Source: Duganella flavida (lineage in GTDB: Bacteria > Pseudomonadota > Gammaproteobacteria > Burkholderiales > Burkholderiaceae_D). Taken from it: a DNA stretch of 64,000 bases. Shown here in pieces: positions 51,811-60,830 of the stretch; the first letter of the stretch is position 1; each line of letters begins with the position of its first letter. The translations under genes and the position numbers were made by a program. Location: contig NZ_WWCN01000011.1 of assembly GCF_009857445.1 (NCBI RefSeq), forward strand, positions 1 to 64,000. The letters are read 5' to 3'. The notes under the pieces were generated by a model that was not told where the DNA came from, did no database searches, and saw nothing but the letters and a program-made list of their open reading frames with translations.

Positions 51811-53233
51811 CCTGTGGCCAGCGTCGCTGCTGGGCCGTCTGACGCTGGTGATGGTGGCCGGTCTGCTGGTGACGCAGCTGGTCGCCAACGCCATCTGGGC
51901 CGGACAGCTGCGCGCCAAGGCGCAAGTGGAGGCGCAATCGGCGGCGCAGTATGTGGCGCACAGTGCCTCCGCCGCGATCCGTTTTTACCGTAGCCTGCCC
52001 CTCAGTTATCGTGTGCTGGTGATCCAGCAGATGCGGGAGATGGGCGGCACGCGCTTCTTCGTTCACCTCAATCACGCCTACGTTCCGGTTAAAGAGATTG
52101 CACCACACCCGCTGGCGGAAAGCGTGAAGACCACGTTGGGCGCAACGCTGAAAGGCGACTTGCCGCATTTGCCGGCCGCGCAGCTGGCCTTCGCCTGGCC
52201 GGATCAGCTGGTGGTGTCGGAAGACGCGCACCTGAGCGATTTGCCCGATGCCTGGGTCCAGCACATCCTGCTGGTGCAGCCGGAACCCGCGCCGATACTG
52301 GTGATCCAGACGGAGCTTGAACCGGGCAACTGGCTGTACATGGCGGCGCTGATGCCCAATCCGTATTTTTTGAGTGGGAACGATCCGTGGGCGTGGGACC
52401 GGCTTGCGCTGCAAGGACTGTCGCTGGCGGCGGTGCTGCTGCTGTGCTTATTGGTGGTGCGCTGGATTACGCGTCCGCTGGCGGCGCTATCCGATGCAGC
52501 CGGTGCGTTCGGGCAGGGCGAGCATGCGCCGCCGCTGCCGGAAACGGGCAGCCGGGAATTCATCAACACGGCGCGCGCGTTCAGCGCCATGCGCGAACGC
52601 ATCCAGCGCTATATCGAGGACCGCGAGCGCTTGTTCATCTCCATCTCGCACGATTTGCGCACGCCGATCACGCGCCTCAAGCTGCGCTCCGAACTGCTGG
52701 ATGACGAAGTCCTGCGCAACGAATTCGAAGAAGACCTCGACGAACTGGATATGATGGTCAAGGGCGCGCTGCAATGCGTGAAGGACAGCGACATCCACGA
52801 AAACCCGGCCGAGATCAAGCTCGATGCGCTGCTGGGACGCATGGTGCGCAGCGCGCGGCTGGCGGGGCATGAGGTGGGCTATGAAGAATCCGGCCTGACG
52901 GTGCGCGGCAAGCCGCTGGCGCTGAAACGGGCGATCGGCAACCTGCTGGATAATGCGCTGTACTATGGCAAGCGCGCCGAAATCAGCACGCGCGCGGAAA
53001 CCGGGGCGGTGGCGATTGCGGTGCGCGATCACGGACCGGGCGTGCCGGAGGATGCGCTGGCCAGTTTGTTCGATCCCTACATGCGGCTTGAGCATGGCCG
53101 CGAACAGAATGATAATGGCATGGGGCTGGGCCTCGGCATCGCGCGCGGCGTCATCGAGGCGCACGGCGGACAACTGATATTGGAGAACCATCCGGAGGGC
53201 GGCCTGTACGCCACCATTCGGCTTCCGGCATGA
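51794..53233 (+). CDS. Sensor histidine kinase
   Basis: A 479-residue membrane kinase. TM1 (about 12-36) and TM2 (about 203-225) enclose a periplasmic domain of about 165 residues. A HAMP domain follows, then the dimerisation box FISISHDLRTPITRLKL with the phospho-His (about 285). The ATPase domain has NLLDNALYYGK, DHGPGVP and GMGLGLGIARG. The periplasmic domain could contact the binding protein encoded two genes upstream. The stop overlaps the frame of the GH20 gene (ATGA). Confidence 0.93.
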   Translation: MSRLRSLWPASLLGRLTLVMVAGLLVTQLVANAIWAGQLRAKAQVEAQSAAQYVAHSASAAIRFYRSLPLSYRVLVIQQMREMGGTRFFVHLNHAYVPVKEIAPHPLAESVKTTLGATLKGDLPHLPAAQLAFAWPDQLVVSEDAHLSDLPDAWVQHILLVQPEPAPILVIQTELEPGNWLYMAALMPNPYFLSGNDPWAWDRLALQGLSLAAVLLLCLLVVRWITRPLAALSDAAGAFGQGEHAPPLPETGSREFINTARAFSAMRERIQRYIEDRERLFISISHDLRTPITRLKLRSELLDDEVLRNEFEEDLDELDMMVKGALQCVKDSDIHENPAEIKLDALLGRMVRSARLAGHEVGYEESGLTVRGKPLALKRAIGNLLDNALYYGKRAEISTRAETGAVAIAVRDHGPGVPEDALASLFDPYMRLEHGREQNDNGMGLGLGIARGVIEAHGGQLILENHPEGGLYATIRLPA

Positions 53234-53241
53234 GAGAGACA

Positions 53242-55719
53242 ATGAAATCGATGAGCATCAAATCCATTGCGGCGCTGCTGCTGGCTTGCGGCGCGCTGAG
53301 CGCGCAGGCCGCGCCGGAGCAGGTCAAGATGCGCTGGGAAGTGCTGCGTACGGAGCTTAATCCGCAAGGCAACCGCACCCACGCGCGCCTGAGTGTGACG
53401 GCGCTGCGCGGCCAGTCGCTGCCGGCGCAAGGCTGGTCGCTGTACTTCAACTGCATGGAAGGCGTGCTAACCGGACCGTTGCCTGGCCATCTGGTGCTGG
53501 AGCAGGTCGCGGGCGGCAGCTTGTTCCGCGTGCGTCCCACGGCAGGCTTCAAGGGACTGCCGGCCGGCCGCACGCTCAACGTGGACTATGACTATCCAGG
53601 CCTGATCATCAAGATGGCGCGCGCGCCGCTTGGTCCTTACCTCGTGTTCGACGCTGCGCCGGATGTGGCTTACGCGGTCAGCGATTTCCAGCTGCAACTG
53701 CCAACGCGCCCGGAACAGCTGAAGCGCCCGGCGGGCCGCAATACGCTGGTGACGCCGCAGGATGTCTACCAGCACAACGCGCGCGCCGATGTGCTGCCTG
53801 CTACTGCGCTGCCGCCGCTGTTCCCGACGCCGCTGGCATTGAAGGCTGGCACCGGCCGCGTGCAGCTGCTGCGCGCACCGCAAGTCATCTCCGGCCCCGG
53901 CCTGCAAAATGAGACTGCGTTTGCACGTTCGCTGTTCGCGCGCTACCTGCCGCAGGGCGATACCAGCCGTGCGGCGGTGCCGCTGCGTTTGCGCATCGGC
54001 GCGGTGGATGGGCAGGTGTCGCCGGAGGCGTATGAGCTGACCATCGACGCCAACGACGGCATCAACATCATCGGCAATACTGCTGCCGGCGTCGCGCGCG
54101 GCCTGCAATCGCTACACGACCTGCTGCCGCTGCCTTCGGACGCCGTGCAAATCGAGCTGCCGGAACTGGAGATCACCGATGCGCCGCGCTTTGCCTATCG
54201 CGGCTTTCAGCTGGACGTGGCGCGCAACTTCCAGCCGAAGGACGTAGTGTTCAAGACACTGGACCTGATGGCGGCCTACAAGCTGAATAAGCTGCACTTC
54301 CATATCACCGACGATGAAGGCTGGCGGCTTGAAATTGCTGGCCTGCCCGAGCTGACCACCATAGGCGCGGTGCGCGGCCACAGTGCGAAAGAGGGCGTGC
54401 GGCTTCCACCGACCTACGGCTCCGGTCCGCGCGCTGACGATCCGCATGGCAGCGGCTTTTACACGCGCGCAGATTACATCGAGATCCTGCGCTACGCCGC
54501 CGCACGCCACATCGACGTGATTCCGGAAATCGAAATACCGGGCCACGCCCGCGCCGCCGTCAAGGCGATGGAAGCGCGCTATCGCCGCATGCAGGCGGCG
54601 GGTGAGCAAGGCGCGGCCAAGTACCTGCTTAATGACTTCGATGACCGCTCGGTGTACAAGTCGCCGCAGGAATACACGGACCACGTGATCAATCCAGGCC
54701 TTGAATCGAGCTACGCGTTTATTGAGCAGGTGGTGTCGCAAGTAGCGTCGCTGTACCGCGAGGCCGGTGTGCCGCTGAAGACCATGCACATGGGCGGCGA
54801 CGAGCTGCCGCATGGCGCGTGGGAGCAGTCGCCGGTCAGCCGCGCCTTGATGCAGAAGGAAAAACTGACCACCACCGCCGACCTGTGGGACTACTTCTAC
54901 AACCGCGTCGACGGCATCCTGCGCAAGCACGGGCTGTATTCGTCGGGCTGGGAAGAGATGGGCGCGCGCCGTTCGGCGCAAGAGGGCGGGCAGCAGCAGC
55001 CGAATCCCCGCTTCACGCAGCGCGGTTTCAGTCTCTATGTGTGGAATAACACGCCGGGCAACGAGGACTTTGCCTATCGCCTCGCTAACGCAGGTTATGA
55101 CATCGTGCTGGCGCCAGTCACCAATATGTACCTGGACATGGCGGCCAATCCGAATCCCGAGGAGCCGGGCGTCAACTGGGGCGCTTACGTGGAGCTGGAC
55201 ACAGTCTACGATTTTAAACCGTTCGGTGCCAGCTTGACTGACACCGGTCGCCGTCATATTCGTGGCATCGAGGCCACGCTGTTCTCGGAAACCATCCGCG
55301 ATGCCAGTCGCCTCGATTACCTGATGATGCCTCGCCTGCTGGCGGTGGCGGAGCGGGCCTGGGCCGCCGACCCGGCGTGGGCGCAGGAGCCGGACGCCAC
55401 GCGCGCCGCCGCGCTGCATCGCGCTGCGTGGTCCGGCTTCGTCAATGTGCTGGGGCAGCGCGTGCTGCCGCGTCTCGACCTGGAACGCGGCGATGTGCGC
55501 TACCGCATCGCGCCGCCGGGCATGGTGGTGGAGGGCGGCAAAGTGCTGGTCAACCACGCGCTGCCCGGCCTGACGCTGCGCTACACCACCGACGGCAGCA
55601 CGCCGACCATCCGCAGCAAAGTATTCATCGGGCCGATTACAGCCAGGGGCGTGATCCAGGCCGCAGCCTTCGATCGCACCGGCCGTGCCGGGCTGGTGGC
55701 GCGCATCGTCAATCGCTGA
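53242..55719 (+). CDS. GH20 beta-N-acetylhexosaminidase
   Basis: An exported enzyme of 825 residues that removes terminal GlcNAc or GalNAc. Residues 1-20 or so are a signal peptide. A carbohydrate-binding CHB_HEX domain (about 25-170) and a GH20b domain follow. The catalytic barrel has FHITDDEGWRLEI and the Asp-Glu pair in MHMGGDELPHG. A C-terminal CHB_HEX domain (about 745-825, LRYTTDGSTPTIRSK) ends it. The start at 53242 has GAGAG just upstream; an ATG at 53230 that overlaps the kinase stop is also possible. It is the likely target enzyme of this sensing unit. Confidence 0.92.
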   Translation: MKSMSIKSIAALLLACGALSAQAAPEQVKMRWEVLRTELNPQGNRTHARLSVTALRGQSLPAQGWSLYFNCMEGVLTGPLPGHLVLEQVAGGSLFRVRPTAGFKGLPAGRTLNVDYDYPGLIIKMARAPLGPYLVFDAAPDVAYAVSDFQLQLPTRPEQLKRPAGRNTLVTPQDVYQHNARADVLPATALPPLFPTPLALKAGTGRVQLLRAPQVISGPGLQNETAFARSLFARYLPQGDTSRAAVPLRLRIGAVDGQVSPEAYELTIDANDGINIIGNTAAGVARGLQSLHDLLPLPSDAVQIELPELEITDAPRFAYRGFQLDVARNFQPKDVVFKTLDLMAAYKLNKLHFHITDDEGWRLEIAGLPELTTIGAVRGHSAKEGVRLPPTYGSGPRADDPHGSGFYTRADYIEILRYAAARHIDVIPEIEIPGHARAAVKAMEARYRRMQAAGEQGAAKYLLNDFDDRSVYKSPQEYTDHVINPGLESSYAFIEQVVSQVASLYREAGVPLKTMHMGGDELPHGAWEQSPVSRALMQKEKLTTTADLWDYFYNRVDGILRKHGLYSSGWEEMGARRSAQEGGQQQPNPRFTQRGFSLYVWNNTPGNEDFAYRLANAGYDIVLAPVTNMYLDMAANPNPEEPGVNWGAYVELDTVYDFKPFGASLTDTGRRHIRGIEATLFSETIRDASRLDYLMMPRLLAVAERAWAADPAWAQEPDATRAAALHRAAWSGFVNVLGQRVLPRLDLERGDVRYRIAPPGMVVEGGKVLVNHALPGLTLRYTTDGSTPTIRSKVFIGPITARGVIQAAAFDRTGRAGLVARIVNR

Positions 55720-55833
55720 ACATCCCGCGTTTTTGTCGTCCAGCCCCCGATTTTTGCAGTTTGTCGCAATCCCCGGGAGGCGGGCCGCGGGGCGGGAGTA
55801 TGATATTTGGACCACTATCCGAGGATTTCCCCA

Positions 55834-56598
55834 ATGAAGAAGCTTTTCCAGTTTGGCCTGCTGTTCGCTGCCTTCTGCGCCCTGTTCGGCCGCGCGGTTG
55901 CCGCCGATGACACTGAAACCCGCTCGATTCCCATCGACGCCCGGGTGGTGCGGGTCAAGCTGGACGGCGTGATCGACCTCAAGCTGCGCCAGGGTGACAT
56001 GCCCTCGCTGCGGCTGATAGGCGTGAAGCGCGAACTCGAAAAGCTGACCGCTTCGCAAAGCGGTGACACCTTGCATCTGGAAAGCGATAGCCACGGCGTG
56101 AAGATCGGCCGTGGCAGCACGCGCGCCGAGCTGGTGCTGCCGATGCTGCGCGAGGTGGTGTCGGAAGGTGTGGGCTCGATCGAGATTAACGGCTTTAGCG
56201 GCGATGAGCTGGAGTTGACGATGGACGGCGCTGGCACCATGAAGGTGGTGTGCGACTACAAGTCGCTCAAGGCCAACCTCGGCGGCGTGGGTAGCATGAA
56301 TTTATGGGTGAGCGAGAATGAACGTGTCGACCTCGACCTGCGCGGCGCCGGCTACATCACGCTGGGCGGGCGCAGCAAGCTACTGAAGGCCAACCTGGGC
56401 GGCGTCGGCGGCCTGAATGCGCAGCAGTTCCAGGCGGACTCGGTGAATGTGGAACTGAGCGGCCTGGGCAACGCCACCGTCAACGCCAAGACCAACGCGA
56501 CCTTGAGCCTGAGCGGCCTGGGTTCGGTCATTGTGTACGGCAAGCCTCTGAACCGCAACGTCAGCGTTGATGGTTTGGGCAAAGTCAGCTGGAAATAA
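55834..56598 (+). CDS. Secreted GIN-domain (DUF2807) protein
   Basis: A 254-residue protein with a 22-residue signal peptide (ending AVAA) and a single right-handed beta-helix-like domain of short repeats. Repeated phrases include LKANLGGVGSMNLW, LKANLGGVGGLNAQQF and LSLSGLGSVIVYG. This is the putative auto-transporter adhesin head (GIN) domain. The family is found in cell-surface proteins and its role is unknown. GAGG lies 9 bases before the ATG. It may be cotranscribed with the Sel1 gene 2 bases downstream. Confidence 0.8.
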   Translation: MKKLFQFGLLFAAFCALFGRAVAADDTETRSIPIDARVVRVKLDGVIDLKLRQGDMPSLRLIGVKRELEKLTASQSGDTLHLESDSHGVKIGRGSTRAELVLPMLREVVSEGVGSIEINGFSGDELELTMDGAGTMKVVCDYKSLKANLGGVGSMNLWVSENERVDLDLRGAGYITLGGRSKLLKANLGGVGGLNAQQFQADSVNVELSGLGNATVNAKTNATLSLSGLGSVIVYGKPLNRNVSVDGLGKVSWK

Positions 56599-56600
56599 CG

Positions 56601-57209
56601 ATGAAAAAAATCCTACTAGCGATGATCATCGCACTAAGTTGGCAGCAGGCGGCGCAGGCGGGCTTTACCGAGGGCGCGACGGCCTACAACAGCAAGAATT
56701 ACGCGGTGGCCCTGAAAGAGATACGGCCGCTGGCACAAGCGGGCAATGCGGATGCCGAGCATTTGATGGGCCTGATGTATTACATGGGCCGCGGCGTGCC
56801 GCAGGATTACAAAACGGCGCTGGAATGGCACCGCAAGGCCGCGCTTAAGGGTAAGGCCGATGCGCAGTATGTGGTGGGCGCCATGTATTACACCGGCAAT
56901 GCGGTGATCCAGGACCACAAGCAGGCGGTGTCGTGGTTCCGCAAGGCGGCCGAGCAGGGCCATCCGGATGCGCAGCAGGTGCTGGGGCTGATGTACCGGT
57001 ATCACATCGGCGGTATGCCGCAGGATAATGTCATTGCTTATATGTTGTGGAATTTGGCGGCGGCCAATGGCTCGATGAATGCGGGTGAGCAGCGCTCGGC
57101 CTTGGTCAAGACCATGACCCAGGAGCAGATAGAAGAGGGTCAGGCGCTGTCGGCCGCGTGGAAGCTGAATACGCCGTTGCCGCAAAAATCGCGTACGGGC
57201 GGCGGCTAA
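56601..57209 (+). CDS. Sel1-repeat (TPR-like) secreted protein
   Basis: A 202-residue protein with a 20-residue signal peptide and three to four Sel1 repeats. They are recognisable as AEHLMGLMYYMGRGVPQD, AQYVVGAMYYTGNAVIQD and AQQVLGLMYRYHIGGMPQD with WHRKAA/WFRKAA helices between. Such proteins act as protein-protein interaction scaffolds in the periplasm. It starts 2 bases after the GIN-domain gene. It is the last accessory gene before the core chain resumes. Confidence 0.88.
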   Translation: MKKILLAMIIALSWQQAAQAGFTEGATAYNSKNYAVALKEIRPLAQAGNADAEHLMGLMYYMGRGVPQDYKTALEWHRKAALKGKADAQYVVGAMYYTGNAVIQDHKQAVSWFRKAAEQGHPDAQQVLGLMYRYHIGGMPQDNVIAYMLWNLAAANGSMNAGEQRSALVKTMTQEQIEEGQALSAAWKLNTPLPQKSRTGGG

Positions 57210-57253
57210 ATACGGGCTGGCGTACAATCGCCCTTTTAACAGAGGGCGAAAGC

Positions 57254-58234
57254 ATGCGCGCGATTGAAATCATCCAACCCGGCCCGGCCGATGTCCTGAA
57301 GCTGTGCGAACGCCCGGTACCGGTGCCCAAATCCGGCGAAGTGTTGATTAAAGTGCACGCCGCCGGCGTCAACCGCCCGGATGTGTTCCAGCGCATGGGC
57401 AATTACGCTCCGCCGCCGGGTGCTTCCGACATCCCCGGCCTGGAAGTGGCCGGCGAAATCGTCGATGGTGACCTCGACTACACAACCCTCGATATTGGCG
57501 ACCAGGTCTGCGCTTTGGTGCAGGGCGGCGGCTATGCCGAGTACGTTGTTGCGCCCGTGCAGCAAGTTTTACCGGTGCCAAAAGGCTGGTCCATGCTCGA
57601 AGCGGCCACAATTCCGGAAAATTACTTCACAGTCTGGAGCAACGTTTTTGACCGCGCAAATCTGGCCGCTGGCGAGACTTTATTGGTGCAGGGCGGCAGC
57701 TCTGGCATCGGGGTGACGGCCATCCAGTTGGCCGCCGCTTTGGGGCACCGCGTGTTCGCCACCGCCGGCACCGATGACAAGGTTGCGGCCTGCGTGGCGC
57801 TCGGCGCTGAGCGCGGCATCAACTATAAAACCGAGGACTTCGGCGTCGTCGTGAAGGAACTCACTAACGACCGTGGCGTCGATGTAATTTTGGACATGGT
57901 GGCCGGAGACTACCTGCCACGCGAGGTTTCCTGCCTTGCGGACGATGGCCGCATCGCCATTATCGCCACGCTGGGCGGCGGCAAAGCCACGCTCGACATG
58001 GGCCAGGTGCTGCGCCGCCGCCTGACCGTGACCGGCTCCACGCTGCGTCCGCGCTCGGCCGAATTCAAAGGTGAGATCGCGCGCAAGCTGAAAGAAAAAG
58101 TGTGGCCGCTGATGGCTGAACGCAAACTGAAACCTGTCATCCACACCGTTTTCCCGTTGGAACAGGCCGCCGCCGCGCATGCGCTGATGGAGTCCAGCGG
58201 CCATGTCGGAAAAATCATGTTACAGGTGATTTGA
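57254..58234 (+). CDS. NAD(P)H:quinone oxidoreductase (zeta-crystallin/PIG3-like)
   Basis: A 326-residue medium-chain dehydrogenase/reductase that reduces quinones with NAD(P)H. The N-terminal catalytic fold has GVNRPDVFQRMGNYAPPPG without zinc-binding Cys residues. The Rossmann fold carries VQGGSSGIGVTAIQLA (about 143-158). In Burkholderiales this gene normally follows pnp and precedes tpiA; here pnp is 45 kb away. A 6-bp hairpin (57229-57248) overlaps its ribosome site AGAGGG. Confidence 0.92.
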   Translation: MRAIEIIQPGPADVLKLCERPVPVPKSGEVLIKVHAAGVNRPDVFQRMGNYAPPPGASDIPGLEVAGEIVDGDLDYTTLDIGDQVCALVQGGGYAEYVVAPVQQVLPVPKGWSMLEAATIPENYFTVWSNVFDRANLAAGETLLVQGGSSGIGVTAIQLAAALGHRVFATAGTDDKVAACVALGAERGINYKTEDFGVVVKELTNDRGVDVILDMVAGDYLPREVSCLADDGRIAIIATLGGGKATLDMGQVLRRRLTVTGSTLRPRSAEFKGEIARKLKEKVWPLMAERKLKPVIHTVFPLEQAAAAHALMESSGHVGKIMLQVI

Positions 58235-58302
58235 TAGGCAATCCGTTGTAAAATGCGTAGTAAATTTACGGTTTTAGCTAGCCGGGGATTCGCTTTGCCT
58301 GT

Positions 58303-58332
58303 TTGACCCTGCCTTTTCGGGCGCGGTAAAAT
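58303..58332 (+). promoter_or_regulatory. Sigma-70 promoter for tpiA-secG
   Basis: TTGACC at 58303-58308 and TAAAAT at 58327-58332 are separated by 18 bases. Transcription would start near 58339, about 22 bases before the tpiA ATG. Confidence 0.5.
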
Positions 58333-58360
58333 GGCGGGTTGATTAATTATTAGGCTAGCT

Positions 58361-59119
58361 ATGCGTCGCAAACTCGTAATCGGTAACTGGAAAATGAACG
58401 GCAACCGCGCCGGTAACACGGCACTGTTGTCCGGCATCGTTGCCGGTTTGAACGACGCAGTTGGCAAGCCTTGTGCTGATTGTGCGGTATGCGTGCCGGC
58501 TCCTTACCTGGCCCAGTGCCAGGCTGAGCTGGAAGGCACACCGGTGGCGTGGGGCGCGCAAGACCTGTCGGTACACGCCGCAGGCGCGTACACTGGCGAA
58601 GTGTCGGCACAAATGCTGGTGGACTTTGGTTCGACCTACGTGCTGTGCGGTCACTCGGAGCGTCGCGCTTACCACGCTGAGAGCAGCGAGCTGGTGGCGC
58701 AGAAAACTGTGGCAGCATTGGCGGCCGGCTTGACTCCTGTAGTATGCGTCGGTGAAACGCTGGCGCAGCGCGAAGCAGGGCAGACCGAAGCAGTCATCTG
58801 TGGTCAGCTGCAAGCGGTGTTGGATGTGTTGACGGTAGAGCAGGTTGCTAAACTAGTACTGGCTTATGAGCCAGTCTGGGCAATCGGCACCGGCAAGACT
58901 GCCACGCCGGAAATTGCACAAGCGGCGCACGCTTTCCTGCGCGCCCGCCTGGCGCAGAAAGATGCAGCGGTAGCACAAGGAATGCAGATTCTCTACGGTG
59001 GCAGCATGAAGCCGGAGAATGCAAAAGAATTGATGGCGCAGCCGGATATCGACGGCGGCCTGATTGGCGGTGCAGCGTTAAAGGCGACTGATTTCCTCGG
59101 GATTATCCAGGCCGTTTAA
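58361..59119 (+). CDS. tpiA: Triosephosphate isomerase
   Basis: A 252-residue glycolytic enzyme interconverting dihydroxyacetone phosphate and glyceraldehyde-3-phosphate. GNWKMNG opens the barrel with its catalytic Lys. The electrophile His is in CGHSERR, the catalytic Glu in AYEPVWAIGTGK, and the phosphate-binding YGGS and GGLIGGAAL loops are present. It lies just upstream of secG, the usual Burkholderiales order. Confidence 0.98.
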   Translation: MRRKLVIGNWKMNGNRAGNTALLSGIVAGLNDAVGKPCADCAVCVPAPYLAQCQAELEGTPVAWGAQDLSVHAAGAYTGEVSAQMLVDFGSTYVLCGHSERRAYHAESSELVAQKTVAALAAGLTPVVCVGETLAQREAGQTEAVICGQLQAVLDVLTVEQVAKLVLAYEPVWAIGTGKTATPEIAQAAHAFLRARLAQKDAAVAQGMQILYGGSMKPENAKELMAQPDIDGGLIGGAALKATDFLGIIQAV

Positions 59120-59181
59120 AGCACTGAATTTAAGCAGTAGAAACAAAACGATACAAAACTTTTATTTTGGAATGGAATAAC

Positions 59182-59556
59182 ATGGGCAGCTTGTTCAATC
59201 TGGTTATCGTAGTGCAGGTGGTTTCCGCAATCGCCATTATTGGTCTGGTGCTGCTGCAGCACGGCAAGGGCGCCGACATGGGCGCGGCCTTTGGTTCCGG
59301 CGCGTCCGGCAGTCTGTTCGGTGCTACCGGCTCCTCGAACTTCATGTCGAAGTCGACCGGCGTAGCGGCGGCGATCTTCTTCAGCGCCACCCTGGCACTG
59401 TCCTTCATCACCACCCACCAGACTAACAATGTCAGCGGCGGCGTGATGGATAAAGCAGTATCGGCAGCCCCAGCTGCAGCACCTGCTGTTGCACCGGCCG
59501 CACCTGCGGCACCAGCCGCTTCGACCCCGGCTCCTGCAAACTCGATCCCAAAGTAA
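59182..59556 (+). CDS. secG: Protein-export membrane protein SecG
   Basis: A 124-residue subunit of the SecYEG translocon. Two helices (about 3-23 and 55-76) flank the conserved loop QHGKGADMGAAFGSGASGSL. An Ala/Pro-rich cytoplasmic tail (about 90-124) is typical of betaproteobacterial SecG. The ATG at 59182 fits the family start; one five codons earlier does not. Confidence 0.96.
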   Translation: MGSLFNLVIVVQVVSAIAIIGLVLLQHGKGADMGAAFGSGASGSLFGATGSSNFMSKSTGVAAAIFFSATLALSFITTHQTNNVSGGVMDKAVSAAPAAAPAVAPAAPAAPAASTPAPANSIPK

Positions 59557-59690
59557 TATAATTACTGTCGTTATTTAGTGATGTTGGTATTTTTTTAAGT
59601 TGTTTGCTCATTGTTTTGGCAGTATCTTAGTGGTCAGCAAAATAATTAAAAGATTTATCGAGTTTCTTCTTGTTTTGACGCAATACGGGA

Positions 59691-59719
59691 TTAACAACCG
59701 CGTGAAAACGAAGTAAAAT
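59691..59719 (+). promoter_or_regulatory. Promoter of the tRNA-Leu gene
   Basis: TTAACA at 59691-59696 and TAAAAT at 59714-59719 are separated by 17 bases. Predicted initiation near 59726 leaves a very short leader before the tRNA. Confidence 0.6.
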
Positions 59720-59730
59720 AACGGCCTTAT

Positions 59731-59815
59731 GCCGACGTGGTGAAATTGGTAGACACGCTATCTTGAGGGGGTAGTGGCGCAAGCTGTACGAGTTCGAGTC
59801 TCGTCGTCGGCACCA
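59731..59815 (+). tRNA. tRNA-Leu (anticodon GAG), CCA encoded
   Basis: A class II tRNA of 85 nt including CCA. The acceptor stem GCCGACG pairs with CGTCGGC. The anticodon arm CTATC-TTGAGGG-GGTAG shows GAG, a long variable arm follows, and the T arm contains GTTCGAGTC. It sits between secG and nuoA, its usual place in Burkholderiales. Confidence 0.95.
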
Positions 59816-59823
59816 GAATATAG

Positions 59824-59855
59824 GCCAGCAAGGGTGGTACCAAGCTGGCTTTTTT
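59824..59855 (+). terminator. Rho-independent terminator after tRNA-Leu
   Basis: GCCAGC at 59824-59829 pairs with GCTGGC at 59844-59849, followed by six T residues. It would end the tRNA transcript ahead of the nuo operon, whose own promoter should lie between here and 59973; only a weak TAATAC near 59887 is visible. Confidence 0.7.
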
Positions 59856-59973
59856 ACGAGGATGTGTCGTTCGATCCTGGTCTTCAGTAATACGATTGGG
59901 GCGAACGTTAAGCGCACCGCAAAACACCGCGATGTGTCCTTTCAACTGACCGTTCAACATAAGCTCATCAATC

Positions 59974-60333
59974 GTGAACCTCGAAAATTATCTCCCCGTT
60001 CTCTTATTTATTCTCATCGGTCTCCTCGTGGGTATCGGTCCCCAAGTCCTGGGTCACATCCTGGGTCCAAAAAAGCCCGATGCGGCCAAGCTCTCCCCGT
60101 ATGAATGCGGCTTCGAAGCCTTCGAAGACGCGCGCATGAAATTCGACGTACGTTACTACCTCGTCGCAATTCTCTTTATTTTGTTCGATCTGGAAACGGC
60201 ATTCTTCTTCCCGTGGGGCGTATCCATGCGCGAACTGGGCTGGCAGGGTTTCGTGACGATGATGGTGTTCATCGCCGAATTCGTGGTCGGTTTTTGGTAT
60301 ATCTGGAAGAAAGGTGCCCTTGATTGGGAATAA
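59974..60333 (+). CDS. nuoA: NADH-quinone oxidoreductase subunit A
   Basis: A 119-residue membrane subunit of complex I with three helices. The family motifs SPYECGFEAFEDAR (loop 1) and LFDLETAFFFPW are intact. It starts at a GTG (59974). It is the first gene of the nuo operon; nuoB begins 3 bases after its stop. Confidence 0.97.
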   Translation: MNLENYLPVLLFILIGLLVGIGPQVLGHILGPKKPDAAKLSPYECGFEAFEDARMKFDVRYYLVAILFILFDLETAFFFPWGVSMRELGWQGFVTMMVFIAEFVVGFWYIWKKGALDWE

Positions 60334-60336
60334 GCC

Positions 60337-60813
60337 ATGGCTATTGAAGGCGTATTAAACGAAGGTTTCATCACCACCTCGGCCGACAAGCTGATCAACT
60401 GGGCGCGTACGGGTTCGATGTTCCCGATGACGTTCGGTCTGGCCTGCTGCGCAGTCGAAATGATGCACGTGGGCGCAGCCCGTTACGACATGGACCGCTT
60501 CGGCGTGGTGTTCCGTCCATCGCCACGTCAATCCGACGTGATGATCGTGGCCGGCACGCTGTGCAACAAGATGGCCCCGGCACTGCGCAAGGTCTATGAC
60601 CAGATGCCAGAGCCGCGCTGGGTGATCTCGATGGGTTCCTGCGCCAACGGCGGCGGCTACTATCACTACTCTTACTCCGTGGTTCGCGGCTGCGACCGCA
60701 TTGTGCCGGTCGACGTGTACGTGCCAGGCTGTCCTCCAACTGCTGAAGCCCTGTTGTACGGCATCATGCAGCTGCAGAACAAGATCAAGCGCACCAACAC
60801 CATCGCACGCTAA
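60337..60813 (+). CDS. nuoB: NADH-quinone oxidoreductase subunit B
   Basis: A 158-residue peripheral subunit that holds cluster N2, the last iron-sulfur centre before quinone. Its ligands are the tandem Cys of ACCAVEMM, the Cys of MGSCANGGGYY and the Cys of PGCPPTAEAL. The length is normal for the betaproteobacterial protein. Confidence 0.98.
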   Translation: MAIEGVLNEGFITTSADKLINWARTGSMFPMTFGLACCAVEMMHVGAARYDMDRFGVVFRPSPRQSDVMIVAGTLCNKMAPALRKVYDQMPEPRWVISMGSCANGGGYYHYSYSVVRGCDRIVPVDVYVPGCPPTAEALLYGIMQLQNKIKRTNTIAR

Positions 60814-60830
60814 CGGGGGCGCTACAAGAA

